Positions 1 to 13,400 of a DNA stretch of 64,000 bases are shown piece by piece (within the stretch, counting starts at the first letter, position 1; every line of letters begins with the position of its first letter). The stretch is taken from contig NC_090134.1 of the NCBI RefSeq assembly GCF_040581485.1, positions 372,001-436,000 on the forward strand, read 5' to 3'. The position numbers and the translations under genes are program-made. The DNA is from Linepithema humile (Eukaryota > Arthropoda > Insecta > Hymenoptera > Formicidae). Under the pieces are notes generated by a model. The model was not told the DNA's origin. It did no database searches and saw nothing but the letters and a program-made list of their open reading frames with translations.

Positions 1-3000
1 CACATTTCTTTTCTTTTTAACGTACTATCTGTCGCTGAAATGAGAATCGAAAATGCGGAACATTTCGAAGCGGTTCAAGGAATCGTTACAAGCGGTAGAA
101 TTATTTACATCCGTATAATGCACATCCGCCGGTCGGGCATTCGTGGCACGTCGGAGTTTCGCGCAAAACGCGAATTTTGTTCTCTGAACTCTCGAACAAT
201 ATCACGCAAGACGCTTTTCCACCGCGGCATATATCGCGGAGTCGGCCATTTTACAAGCTTCCTACCTGAATGCAAACAGGTAAACCAGAATGTTATCGAT
301 AAAACGCTCCAAGTTTGCGTTCGCACGCGATAAAGGCGGATTGCCGCTGCTCGCTAACCCCTTCGATAAGACGAGAGTAACATAACGGGGCTTCGTCGGT
401 AAGGGCCGGGGGCTGCTTCACAATTTAGATTAGATCGAGTCGTCAAAGTTGACGAGTTTAACAACGCTCTTTCCGCGATGTTCGAAAGTGAATAAGCATT
501 CGAAATTGAGAGATTTCAATGGAATAAAGACTGTAATGGCTCAATGTGTTACGTTTATGCTCCGCTAATATATTTACAACTTTATAGCTTTAGCTTACAA
601 AACTATGTCTTCGATATGTACATAGCTCGGAAAACTATGTACCTCGAAAACATGATATTAAAATGCAAAGTAAAACGGATAAAATGACAATTACAAATAA
701 AATCCCTCTCTTTCTCTCCCCCTCTCCCTTTATAGCATGCTTTCCTCATTGTAGGTGAAATAGTCTGTGCCACGGAAAGCCACTCAGAAATTCCATAAAT
801 GTATAAACCGCTCTCGTAAAAGCAAGTCTCTTCCGGGGCAGTAAGAGGGGGCAAAACGCAGCAGGACGAAAAGGGTAAGCGGGGATAGGGGTGCGACCTG
901 GTGAAAGAATAATCCTTTTGCACTTTGAGGCATCGCGCAAACCCGCCCCGAGCTTCTCTATCTCCCCACCTCCCTTCCTTTCTCTCGTTTTCTGCCATGT
1001 GTTCAGTCGCAGACGATAGCCCTCTTAATATTTAAGATACGCTCTTCTCGCCGTCAGATAATACTCTCGCGTACCTTTCGCACACCTAAATCCGAACGCA
1101 GTTTGTGTACATCGCGTTTTACGTAGCAAGTGCGACGTGACTCGAATACAGAGCAACACCGAAACGAGTCTAATAGCGTTTTCGACTCACACTCACGGCC
1201 AATTTTCACGAGACCGTAGTTCAATCGAAATGCATTTAGATCCGAAATAAAACCTAAGAGTGGAATTTTAGACTAAGATCTAAAGGTAAAAGTAGAGTAC
1301 GAGTTGAAATGCTCAACAATATTTACTCTTTGTGGTTTATGAGTAAAAATTGTATTAGTAAATAGGTATTTTTTGATTCCATATAATATAAAATAAGATT
1401 GATTGATTTATATAATATGATAAAGTATATAACAAACAATACGATAAGTACAAATAAGAAAAAAGATTAATATAAAAGTAAATATATTTAACAAGAGTAA
1501 CAATATGAGCTGTAATAAACGTTACCTGCTACTCGCGTGAACGCGAGAGAAATATTGACAAGGCTGACGCACGCTATTTCGAATTAAAGGTCCCTGGGTA
1601 TATGTTTTATTGCAGTACGTGTTTTCACGCTTCGGCCAATATCCGTAATATGTAGCTTTGTCGGCAAAAAGGTCCGTACAATGCGGAGCGATTGGCGCGT
1701 TGCTACACGCCACGACTTACTCGAAATTTCGTTTATCGTACTCGCACAACGAAATAACGTGTGACACACGTGTATCGAACTCACGAGCGCACGTGCACGG
1801 TTAGCCACAGTGGTGGTTGGCAAAAAGTTAAAAAATGATCACCCACACGAGAATCAGCCTTTCATCGCATCGGACTAAAGTGCTGCGCGGCTCTTCGGAA
1901 TTAACGAGCGCGTGAAAATGGGCTGCGGTTCACGAAAATGCAATGTGCAATGTTTTGCGCGTTTAAAGGTTTTTCAAAAAATTCAACGGTCTAAAAGAGA
2001 AAGCCCGAAAATCTGATCTCTGAATTTCCAAATATAAAAAACAAATTTGGCGACAAATCTAAATGTAATCTTTAGTTGAAAAAAGACGTTTAAAAATAAA
2101 AAACAATTAAAAAATTTACAAGTCAGAAAGTTCAATATCTAAAGAGAGATTTAATCATACATTTATATGTATACAGATCTAAAAAAACACGTAGAAAGAT
2201 ATTTGACTGGAGATATCATGGCCTCCACGTTAATCGTCAGAACGCGCGAATGTCGACGCAAAACTACTTGCGCGAACACAACTGACCGCTGTCGCGAGAG
2301 AACAGTAATCCTATCGTTAATAGAATTGGTCGACCAGCGGGATTCCATTAGCAATATATAAAGGATCGGTGTTCTATTCCATCGCGATAACGTACATACC
2401 TTTCTCTCTCTTTCCCTTTTCTCTCTCAAACACAGTCGTACGCCGAAGCACCTTCGGAGAGGCAATCGATTTGATTTCGTTCTCTTTTGCCAAATGGTTC
2501 GCCCTTTCGCCTTCCGCCCCCTTTTGCGTTGGAGCTTTTAATGGTCGAGTACGGGCCGAGCTAGCTTACGCAATTAAACCGGGACCTCGGGTTAAGTGAA
2601 TTAAATCCACTCGGCGGTAAGGCACCTCTATGTACGGGCCACCTCCGCGATGCTGTCGGAATGGTCAACAGGAGATACGATAACGTAACTCGATCGAACT
2701 CCGTTTAACTTCCCTATGCAAATACTATGGGAAGAGACTGAGAAAATGCACGGAATGCGAGTTTATTCGGTTTTCAACGCGGTTTTAATAATATATTTTT
2801 TCTTTTTTTCCTGAAAAATATAACCTAAAGAAACATACATTTTTCGAATAATTTTCAGGATGATTCCAAATTCATAATAAAATAAAGTTCGTTAGAAATC
2901 AAATAATGTATTAATGTCAATAAATTACTACAATCTACATTTATAATATAAATGATACAAATATAATATCAATGTATACATATGATATAATATCTATGAT

Positions 3001-4456
3001 TTAAAATTTCTAACTCACAAAAAATATGATTTTATAAAAGAATAATCATTATTACGTTAAAATCCTGTACCCTTTAACGATTATGTAATTATATAATGCA
3101 AATTTTATTTAACAAGCTTGCTCGCTTAACGCGAACAAATAATAAGAGCAACAAAAATTGTGCTCGTTCAGATGGCCAATTTAATTTTCTGTTTCGAGGT
3201 ATCGAGGTCTCTGAGAAGCGCGCGAGTACCATCGGCAGGTGGCTCGAGGAGCACCGCATAGTTCGAGTTAAGTGAATTAAATTTAGCGGACACATGTACA
3301 CACAAATGCATACACACATAGATATTGTATATATATGTACATGTAGAAACGGAGAAAGAGAGTGGAGCTACCAGTGCTAGCCGTTGGTCGGTCTGTCGGC
3401 AATCGATGCCGAGTGTGGTCAAAGGAAGATATGATTACAAGATAACGGTAGACCGATCTTGTAGAGAGCCTCGAGAATTCTCCATTCAGTGCTGCACATG
3501 TAAATAGAAGCACGCGCAGCTAATGTTAACAAAGGCGGTGTGCATCGAAAGTAGCGATTTGCTACGGAAAAGCTCGGTGCAAATTTTTTTTATCAATGGC
3601 AAAACGCGCTCTTTTGCTGTTTTTTTTATCTTCACGAATGAGAGTTGGATCTCGGAGTATGCGAAGCACACCGATCGAGAATGGTGAAAATAAAAAATAT
3701 ATATGTCGCGAACAATCGTTCTGGCATTTTTCCGTGTTACATCTCTATTTCGCTTTTTCAGTATACGAAAAATTACAATAGCACGACAAAATATAGATAC
3801 ATGTTCAATTAAAAAATATGTATAATAGAAAAATTGAGATTTGTTGACTTGTAATAATATCAGTGTAATAAGTTGTTTAAGTTGTTCACATATATAATAC
3901 TTTGTACACATGTGCATTCTGATTTTTTAATTTGCTGCTTTACAGAGTATATAAAATTACAAATAAAATTTTATATCAAATTCTTCACAATTTATAGATC
4001 GTTTAACGTGATTTATTAAACATTTAAGAACTTATTATATGCGTGATAAATTTTATTTGTATAATATATTCTCATCATTTTTTAATTTAGCAATAAATAA
4101 ATAATAATTCCAATGAAGCTTACAAAACTTTGCGGTAAAAGGTGGAAGAAGCGTAAATGCGAATTTCAAATAACTGTCAAAGAATAGCGCAAACGAGATG
4201 TTGATCAAAGGACCGTAGAAAATATCGTTAACAATAGTCGCAAATCAATCCCTCGCAAATGCCTGCTTCATTCCTTCAGAGGTTCGCGTATCAGTCTCAT
4301 TCTGCGACAAATGTAGCGGAACGTGTAATTCGTGCATTCAATGGCAGACGGCTGAATTAATTGCATCCGGCTGCAATGCACAAGCGTGTAAGCAACAAAC
4401 GACGCGACCGTTACATCGTATTGACCCTCTCTGTGCTTAACCCAACGTTTAGCCCT

Positions 4457-4483
4457 TCTCTCTCTCTCTCTCTCTCTCTCTCC
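4457..4483. repeat. (TC)n microsatellite
   Basis: About thirteen uninterrupted TC units, next to a CpG-rich stretch. Confidence 0.95.
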
Positions 4484-6664
4484 ACTTTCACGTACACGAA
4501 TATACGGATGTAATATTCCGACAGCCGCTTTGGAGAGCACGTAATTAATCACAGTCTAAAATGTGCTAAATACCAAGATTACAACTGGCGCTTACCTTAG
4601 CACGTAAATTGCAAAGACTAGAATTTTATATTTCAACCATATTATTGTAAATTTTCTTATTCACGTATAATAATTATAATAAAAATTTCAATATTTGTGC
4701 CATTATTTTATACATTTAACTTCATATATTTTATTTATTTAATTATTATATTCGTTTGGTCTATATTCCTGAAATATTGTAATTGTCATGGTTAATTAAA
4801 TTTTCCACGTTTGCCAAATACTGAAATTAGATGTCACACTTAGCGCACCGGCTTATTCGGAACTGCACACGGCAGATGGTTAGTCGCATTATGGCATTTA
4901 ATTGCGACACAAACGCGCGAATACTTTGGATAACTCGGATAATTAAATTCCAGCGAGGTAAGTGCAGCTAAATAACAAAATTATATTATAGCTACCATAA
5001 TAGTTTATTCAAGTGTAATCAAAAAGCACATCTAATTATTTCTAGAGAGATAAAAATATCGATGCAGTAAAAGTTTGTTCCAACAAATGCTGAGAAGACA
5101 AAATTTAATTTTCTCTACTTAAGTAGGGTAATTAGGTTCTCCAACTTTAACTCTGACTAATTTCTTAAAAAGTCTATTGTTAAATTAGTTTTCTTACACA
5201 CATTTTCCATGTGTGTATTTAGAATTTGACAAAATAAAGTCTTAAATGTTTGCAAACAAAATATACGAAGTAAATTTGTCACGATGATGTTTCAACGTAA
5301 CGTGTATAACAATGAAAGCAAACAAAGTCAATTAATCCCGCTTACAGAGTTAACTTTCTGTAAATTAAACGCGTCCGGCTTTTACTTCCCCGACGTTCTT
5401 CGTAAATCGTTCAATCTTCTCGATGGCGAACGATAACGTTTAATTAAAGGGCAACTCGAAGAAATCGTAGTATTTTATGTGGAAAGTTTTGGTCAAAGGA
5501 TCTCTCTCCCTCCGCGTTGTAGATACAAGATGAGACGGAGAAGAAACTGCGCGCGAGAAGCTTGCCCTTTGTTTGACTCGCTCTTTGTATACGACTTCGC
5601 CTCGATTCCGCTTCATCTCGCTCCGGTTAACGACGAGTTGTAAGTGATCATGGAGGTCGCAATGCGATTACATCGTCGATGTCGTCGATTCTCCCCTTTC
5701 GTCGGGCTTTATTTTACTTTACGAGTGGGCGAAACTCGGGTTAAGTACCGGCGGCGACCACTTCGGTACAATGGGAGGACGCCACTCAAAAGGCCGTCGT
5801 CTCGACGCCCTTTCGTTCCACTGCTCTACTACTGTTCACGGGATTCAGTTTAATCTTACATTCTCTACGTGAAACTCTCGCGAGTAAGACTTTCGAAAGT
5901 CCAAGTTAATTTAATTCTAGTCCAATAGGATTTACGGCGAATTAAACAGTTATCAAATATAAGAGCATGAAGAAAGAACTTTTTGCTTTAAGTCATGTGC
6001 ATTTAGCTTTCGATTTTTAGTTGACTTTTTATCTTTCGATTTTTATATTTCAACATATATCATCATCTAATTAAAAAAAAAAAAAAAAAAGTGTACCGTA
6101 AAGTTTACCTTCATAAAACACGACTTAAATACAAGAATGAATCAAAATAAAAGCAGAGCAAAAGTTCACATTCGTTTTAAATTTAAATTAAATTCGATGT
6201 CTTGAGATTAAAGCATTTTGCGCAATTATCTGAAAGGAGTGAGGGCTGTCGCAAGGCGGTGTGTTATTAACGCGATTACAAGTTCGATCTCGAAGAGCGT
6301 GCGTTACCGAGGGATTCTGCTGCTACCCGCCTTCCCCGTAATTGTGCGCTAATAAAATGTAACCGATATATGCCGAGAAACAGACAGAGAACGAGGGAGA
6401 AGAAGATAGAAATCCTCTCCCGAAATCAGCGCTCGCCGCGCAAAGCGACGCGTTGCCGCTGGCGCATAATGGCACGCTCTCCGTGATCCGGTCCGGAGAT
6501 TACGCCACGCCGACTACACGATAATCATCTGGATATTGCTCCTGCGTACGTACCGCATCCGAATGGCGTATGGGTACATACGGCCAATACGCGGGATCAG
6601 ATAATTGGCATTCAGCCGGCCATGGCCGTCGATGCAATGGGCCGCCCGCCCCTATTGCCCGCAA

Positions 6665-6690
6665 TCTCTCTCTCTCTCTCTCTCTCTCTC
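6665..6690. repeat. (TC)n microsatellite
   Basis: Thirteen uninterrupted TC units. It creates a spurious serine/leucine-rich (or, on the other strand, arginine/glutamate-rich) open frame. Confidence 0.95.
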
Positions 6691-9600
6691 CCTCTGTCTT
6701 CTCCTCTCTATATATATGTGTAGTGCGCGTCAAGGAAGGGAGATGTTGAAATACCGAATCGACAATCAAGTGATCCACCGTGAGAAATATCTATTATTTG
6801 TAATTAACTATTTTTTCAAAATATAGAAAATAATTAATTAAAACAAGAAGCTCAGTTTTTTATTCCCACCACTGTACAGAGATACTTTCGAGAAATTATA
6901 TATTAATTTGTGCAATAAGTTATTAAAGGGTAATTTATACTTATATTTTTCACATGTATATTATATGTATAAATATAGATATTTTGGAGAAAAATTGTAA
7001 ATAAAACTTTGTAAGAATTTTTCTTTACGCGCTAATAAATGCATAAGAAAATGCAATCGACGGTAAAAAGCAACAGGTATCGACTCAGGATTAAATGACA
7101 TTTTGCGATGACGGCGAATAAAGTATCGATTGCCGTTTGAAAGAAGTTAAACAGAGAGGGCTCATTAACGAGCGCACAGATGACGAAAAAAACCGCCAGT
7201 CGCGGTAAACGTAAATCACGACCGAGTATGCGCCTTCGGCAAGTATGCCGAATTATTCGCAGGACATCTTGTCTTTGATTTAAAACTGACAAGTGTCAGA
7301 TTTAACGATAACCGCGGAAATACTCGTTATCGTCGCGAAGAGGCACCAATATCTCCGACCATTCGCACTGAAAGCGCATTGCGCCGCATAAAGCCGCATA
7401 CAAACCGCGGCATAAAACACAGGAATGCGCATAAAGTGCAAGAATTCGATTTATTACCCATTTCTATTTTTTATTTCTATTTGCTGTTGATTTCCTTCTT
7501 TTTAAACATTCCCAGAAAATCCTATTTATGTATTATTATATATGTATATGAGGAAACTTTCGACTACAAATAGATGAAACAATGCGCCTGCAAAGCGTCT
7601 CTAAGCAGTTTAGTAACATCCTACATGTTTACCGCGTATATCTGATACTTCTCGCATGGGTGTCGGTGCTGTCATTATTCGTGTCGTCGCATCTAGGTCG
7701 TAATTTCCGAGACTGTTGGCAGACAGACAGCGTATAAACGGAAACGCCAGAAACACATTGCGGTTTCGTTACCGAAAGTCATGAAGGAAGAGAGGGAGAG
7801 CATTTCACGGTTCTAAATGTGTCTGTGGATCGCGTATCCGAGTTTGTACACACGTCCGCAGATCGAATAACTACGAGAGCTATTCGTAAATTGGATGTTA
7901 ACCGCAGAAATCCAGATCCATTCCAAATCTGCCGAAAGAAATGTGTAGTAACAGTCATAATATAATTTCAGACAAATTTCTAGCTGCTCGTCATACAACT
8001 GTTGGATCGCAAAAATTATTAATACGCTCGCGATAGAATTCTGTCGGAGAAGTTTTCCATCTCTGCGGCAAAATTGTCGAATAAAATCCTTTAATCAATT
8101 TTTTATAAAGAAAAAAATTGCTGTGGCGATGTCCTAATTACGTGCTTCATTCGCCGATGCACCTCGACACCTGCGCTTTTTTCCCTCCACACACCGTCAG
8201 TTTGCTTATATCGAACGACTGCGGCTTTTTGCCTCTTCACATATGAGCTTAGCTTAGCGCACAATACGCCCTTTAATTACAGGCCGATGTTTAAATTAAC
8301 ACATCAGAATCGCCGAGAGGCGAGAATCGAGGAAGAGCAAGAGAAAGAGAAAACTGGAATGACGAATAATCGCGCAATATCCACCGCTTCGGCACTGCGA
8401 GACAGACATTAATTGAAATCTGACCGGTTTTAAACGCAGACTCAATTTAGCCAATCAATTAGATCGTAATTGGAAAACGGGACACACATAAATGGGAAAT
8501 TCAATATTTTTTGGTGGGCGCAACGTCCGTCTCGTCTGACGTAATTTTGCTTATTACTGAATTTATTATAAAGAAAAAAATATATGATCGTAAAAACACA
8601 GTGAGTATGCACGACGAAATACGTGGAGAGGCTGAAAAAAAGATGAGACGATAAAATAGTCGTCTTACCTTCAAAAAGGAAATTCTCGTCTGACATAAAT
8701 TATTCTCCTCAAACATTCTGAGGGTAAATCTAAGTAAAATAAATTTATAAAACTAAAGTAACTTTTTCATAAATGAGAAATGTAAAAATGTTTTTCTATT
8801 TAATATCGCAAAAAGTTTCTATCATAAAGTTTGCTTTCCTCTCCCTTTTATAATTTTTAATCATTAAAAGCAATAACAATTGTAACCTGAACAATTGTAA
8901 CAACTGTAACCTGAAACGTTGAAATGTTGTCTTCGGTATTCTTATTCGCGTTTTCAATATTTTATCACAGTCTCGTTTAAAAACTAAATGCGTCAATGTA
9001 AAAGACTATTAACATTTTACTCGTGTGCTTTATAATTGAAAATAGCATAATTTCCTTTATATATACATAATTCGCGAATCTTATCAACGCACGTGTTGTC
9101 GGAAACCTAAATATGCCGGCAATGGGTACACATTCTGCCGCAAACGATGCAGCGTCTACGTCTTTGTCTTCCATCCCCTTATCTCGTTTAACTCTCATCC
9201 ACCTTCTGAGAAAATAACAAGGGGATTGGAATAGCGAAGGATTCCTGCAAAAACCGTCTTTTCGTATCGCTACTCGTTTATAAAAATTTGATGTAGCTGG
9301 AATTTTAAAATCCTCTTTCTTTAAGTTTTTTATTTATTAATAGCAATTAATATTTCTTAGTAATAATTTTTTACTTTTTAATACTTCTGTGACAAACATC
9401 TTAAACAATGTAAGAGAATATTACAAATTAATAAAAAACGTGTTTAATCCATATTTCTGCTTTTTATTTTAATAAACGGTATTGATATTTAAATAAACTT
9501 TTAACTTAAATATTCTTCTATTTAAGTTTGTTTATTTTATATAAAAAATAAAAGAAAATGCTCTAGTTTCCATCATTTAATTGTGTACACCGTAGATACA

Positions 9601-10433
9601 CTACGTCTCTGATTTTTTTTTATTCGTATGTGCAGCTCGTTTCTCGTTTCGGCGCTTTGGAACGGCCGGTCGTCTGATTAACGCGAGACGCTTTAAGCAC
9701 GTGGTTTAACAGAAGATAAGAATAAGTTGTCGCATCCAGTGTCCAGGGTTTCGCATTCTTCCTCTTTCCGTCTTCTTTTTTCTCCGTACAAATTAATCGA
9801 GGTAAGACACGAAGCACGGTACCACATCGGGGAATTTAACGAAGATGTCGCGACGAATTTCTCAAGGAGAACCGCGCGATTCCCGTAGAAATTTAAAGAC
9901 AGCGTACGAGAAAAAATGGTTGACACCTGAACACGCACACGGTGGACAAAGTGCGTCCAAGAAACTCTTTAAGAATACTGCATCTGAGAAGCAGAGAGAT
10001 GCAAATGTGCATATTTTCAAAGGAAAATGAAACATGCGAATGTAACCATCTTTTTTCATGCGATGAAAAAATTCTCGACACGCGAACACTTACGAAGGGA
10101 TGATTTCGTGCGAGTTTCAGCGTTAAGACGGCGGCTCTTTCGCAGCCTTATATATATAATATAAACGAAAAATGTTCTTAAGTCCATGCGCGGCTTCGCG
10201 CGCAAAAGCCGAACGAATGTTGCAAAAGTGCCGTAAAAATTTCAAGTCGATCCAAACTTGGTCGCACTCGGACTGCGACGCACGTAGTTCGGTGAAACTG
10301 AGCGAGAACCCGGAAGTCTCGCGAAGTTTACTTCAGAGGATAACTTTATACAACGTGTGATGCGACGCGGAAAGTTTGCGATTTTTAATCTATGAGCGCT
10401 ATACAAGGAGCGCGCTTCTACAACGTTCTTTTG

Positions 10434-10443
10434 TACGTACGTA

Positions 10444-10481
<38 letters not shown>
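10434..10481. repeat. (GTAC)n then (CGT)n microsatellite
   Basis: A short run of GTAC units passes directly into about twelve CGT trinucleotide units. The repeat reads as poly-valine in one frame, so the open frame covering it (10,376-10,648) is not evidence of a gene. Confidence 0.95.
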
Positions 10482-10482
<1 letters not shown>

Positions 10483-13400
10483 TTTCTTCATCCTTCCGAT
10501 GACGGTTCCCGGCTTTTCATCTCGCGCGAAAGAAACGAGTGAGTGCATCCAGTTGGAAAGCGCGCGCGTGCGTTCCTACACTTTTGCGCTATGTCTTGAA
10601 TTTTTCAAAACTCCGTGCTTCGCGAGATGTTGCGATAAAATAACGTAGAATGGCTGCCGCACCAAACAAAGTGGCAAGGAATAAATTGTATCGCGAAAAA
10701 ACTGAAACGTTTGATCTCTCGCTGTTAACGTCAACCGTGTTTTAATGATTTGGATCGTAAAAATATTATTACACGCTTGTCTTAAAAAAATCGCCTGAAA
10801 GCATTAAACCACGAGAATATAACTGCAATATAAATAAACGTCGATAACATGGTAGAATTGTAAAAAAGAGAGAAAAATATTTAACAATAACAGCAACTGT
10901 GTAACTTTCCGGACGTTTTGTATTGTTATTCTACACTTTGACTTCTCTTTCTTTGTCTTTCTCTCGTTTCGGAGAACCATATGCGGGCTTTGTTGTGTGC
11001 AACATCGACTGGACGGCTCGCTGGTACCGGAATTAAGTTGTTGAGAAATAGAAACAGAGACACGGCCGCGCGTGTTATCGCGACACAGGGATCGTGCGCC
11101 CACCTGTACACACTGGTGCTGTAGCGCGCGAACTCGCATTAGCCACGATCGTCGAAGTGCATTGAGGATCCATATACGTGTCTCGCACGAAACAATACTA
11201 TTATCTTTGCGAGAATCTCTTTTCTGTTTTTACGAAAAATTCGCGAAAAATCCTCGTGTTATTCGTTAAAAGTTCGGATAAAATTAAAGCAAATTGTAAA
11301 TAATGAAATCAAATATTAATAACAATAAAGAATAGAATAATGAAAAATATACTCGTTTCCTTTATCATTTCTGCCGATACTAGTGTTTACCGCTCGTAAT
11401 TTCGCTCGCCACTATGGAATTTCTGACAAGCACGACAACAATGACTCGCAAACCGTGCAATTTTTCGCTAAAGTACACGGTTTCTCTCATAGTATTCCAG
11501 CCAAGGTATCGGTATACGCATCGACCGGTGCTTCCGCTCGATAACTCGTCGCATGGAAGAAGTAAGAGAGAGAGAGAGAGGGAGAGAGAGAGAGAGAGGA
11601 GGCAGGCAGGTAGCTTGCAGATCTCGCTAAGCCGTCAAGCTAAATCAACCAGAGCACCTATGCTTGTGCTATACTATTTCGCAATATATACATGTTACTT
11701 TGCGTGGCTCCCGCGAGGCTTCGCTTCGTTCCATCGATACGATACGATCGATAGGAACCCGGTTATCGAGACCTATAAGCGTCCGTTCGCTGCGGCAGCG
11801 GCGGCGAACAATTGAATGCGGTCGAGGATGCAGCGGCGGCGGCGGCGGCGACGACTTGGTTGATTCCGATAGAAGGCGATCCCTCGCAAATAGTACATTT
11901 ACACAACCGGTAAATGTATATCCGCGCCTCGCCATAATGTCGGTTCTCATTCTCGAGCGAACACAGAAACATCCGGGTGTCCGTTCTCGTTACGATCGTA
12001 CACTCCGATCGGAATCGGACACGCGAATTCCTCGCTTACCGTACGGTGTTGGATCGCCGATAACGTAATCGCGCGAGATATATAGGATGCATTTCGTCAG
12101 GCTCGCACAGCAAACCGAAGAGTAATGATAGCACCTGGTTACTCGGTCATCTAACGCTTTGTTCTCAACGTTATCGCGTATCGTTCTTACGATTGGCTTC
12201 TTCAAATCAATAATAAATTTCATCTATTTATTGTAGCTATCTTTCATTTACTTATTGTAGATGTTATATCAAATACGTGCGCGTCTCTATCACATTTGTC
12301 TTCATAGCGATAGAAAAGTTCTCGGAATAAAAAAAGTTTCTGAAATTATTAAAATTGTAGCCATTTCAAATAAATGTACACTTTATATCTTAACTGAGAA
12401 ATTTGTATGAAAAAGCTTTCCGCAAGAGATGGATGCTGCTTAAGTAATGAGTCGCGCCTCCCAGGTTTGCAATCGGAATAAGAATATTTCCTGGAGATGA
12501 TCCTGGCAATGAACGAGGCAAGAATAGTCGCGAATGGTGACGGAGATCTAAGCCCATCTCGAATGCATAACGCGTGTCCCGGTCTGTTGCGCGGAGCCCG
12601 CAATTAGAAGCGGTGGCGCGAGGATTAATCGAACGGCAATAATTACAGAGCGCATTCTTGCCGGGGATCTCTTTAATTCGCGCCGCAGCATAACTCGATG
12701 AATCTTGTCGCGGCCGTCGTCTGTCATCTCTCCCCGGCTCGAGTGTGCGGTGTTGGAGCTGCCAGTAGTAACGTTGCAGCACTCTCGCGAGCGACTCGGA
12801 ACCAATTAACCGACCACTCCGCCGGAATTCGCGACCGCTGACAATCAGCAATTAATCAAAGGACGGAAAGCTTCGTTGACCGAGACAACGTGAAATTAGA
12901 GAACGAGAAAGATGGCAGGAGAAAGCGAAGGAAAATATACTCACTTTATTCCGCAAAAGTTTTCTGAGATTAAACAAAAAGTCGCGATTTTATAGATATA
13001 AATATTCTGATACAATGAAATATGGACCTACTTCGTTTAAACTATTTTCAAATTTTCCAGCAAATTAAATTCCCAATTTATCCTCACTAATTAATTGTAA
13101 GTTATAATTAAGAAAAGCTGTTATCTACTTTCAAACTATAGATGAGTTCGCGTGCAATGAGATATTGTGTAAATAAAATCGTCGTCAATTTTAATTAAAA
13201 AAATGTACATACTAAGTACAAGAAATAATAATAATAATACAAAGTAAAATAATAAAAACAAAAATACATATTGAATATAAAAGAGATAAGGTCAAAATAA
13301 ATACATTGTCGATTCACGCGACACGCGAATAATATGATGTATTTTACGAATGCTGAAATAAAAGACTCAGCTTTTATAATTACGCCTGGTAACCAAGCTC

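Larger units (their letters stand above)
1..10430. other. Noncoding block, no gene supported
   Basis: No open frame here has domain-like content together with splice sites; the longest, on the - strand at 603-998, is compositionally biased and has no recognisable motif. The block alternates CpG-rich segments (for example 5,380-5,870 and 6,240-6,700) with AT-rich valleys (1,300-1,510, 2,780-3,080, 3,770-4,120, 6,780-7,030, 9,290-9,560). It holds two (TC)n microsatellites and one A-run at about 6,072. It could be intergenic DNA or a long intron of a gene whose exons lie outside the window. Confidence 0.6.

Noticed and set aside
12390..12851. 153-codon - strand frame
   Set aside because: Arginine-rich from CpG-rich DNA, with an overlapping second open frame; no motif was recognised.
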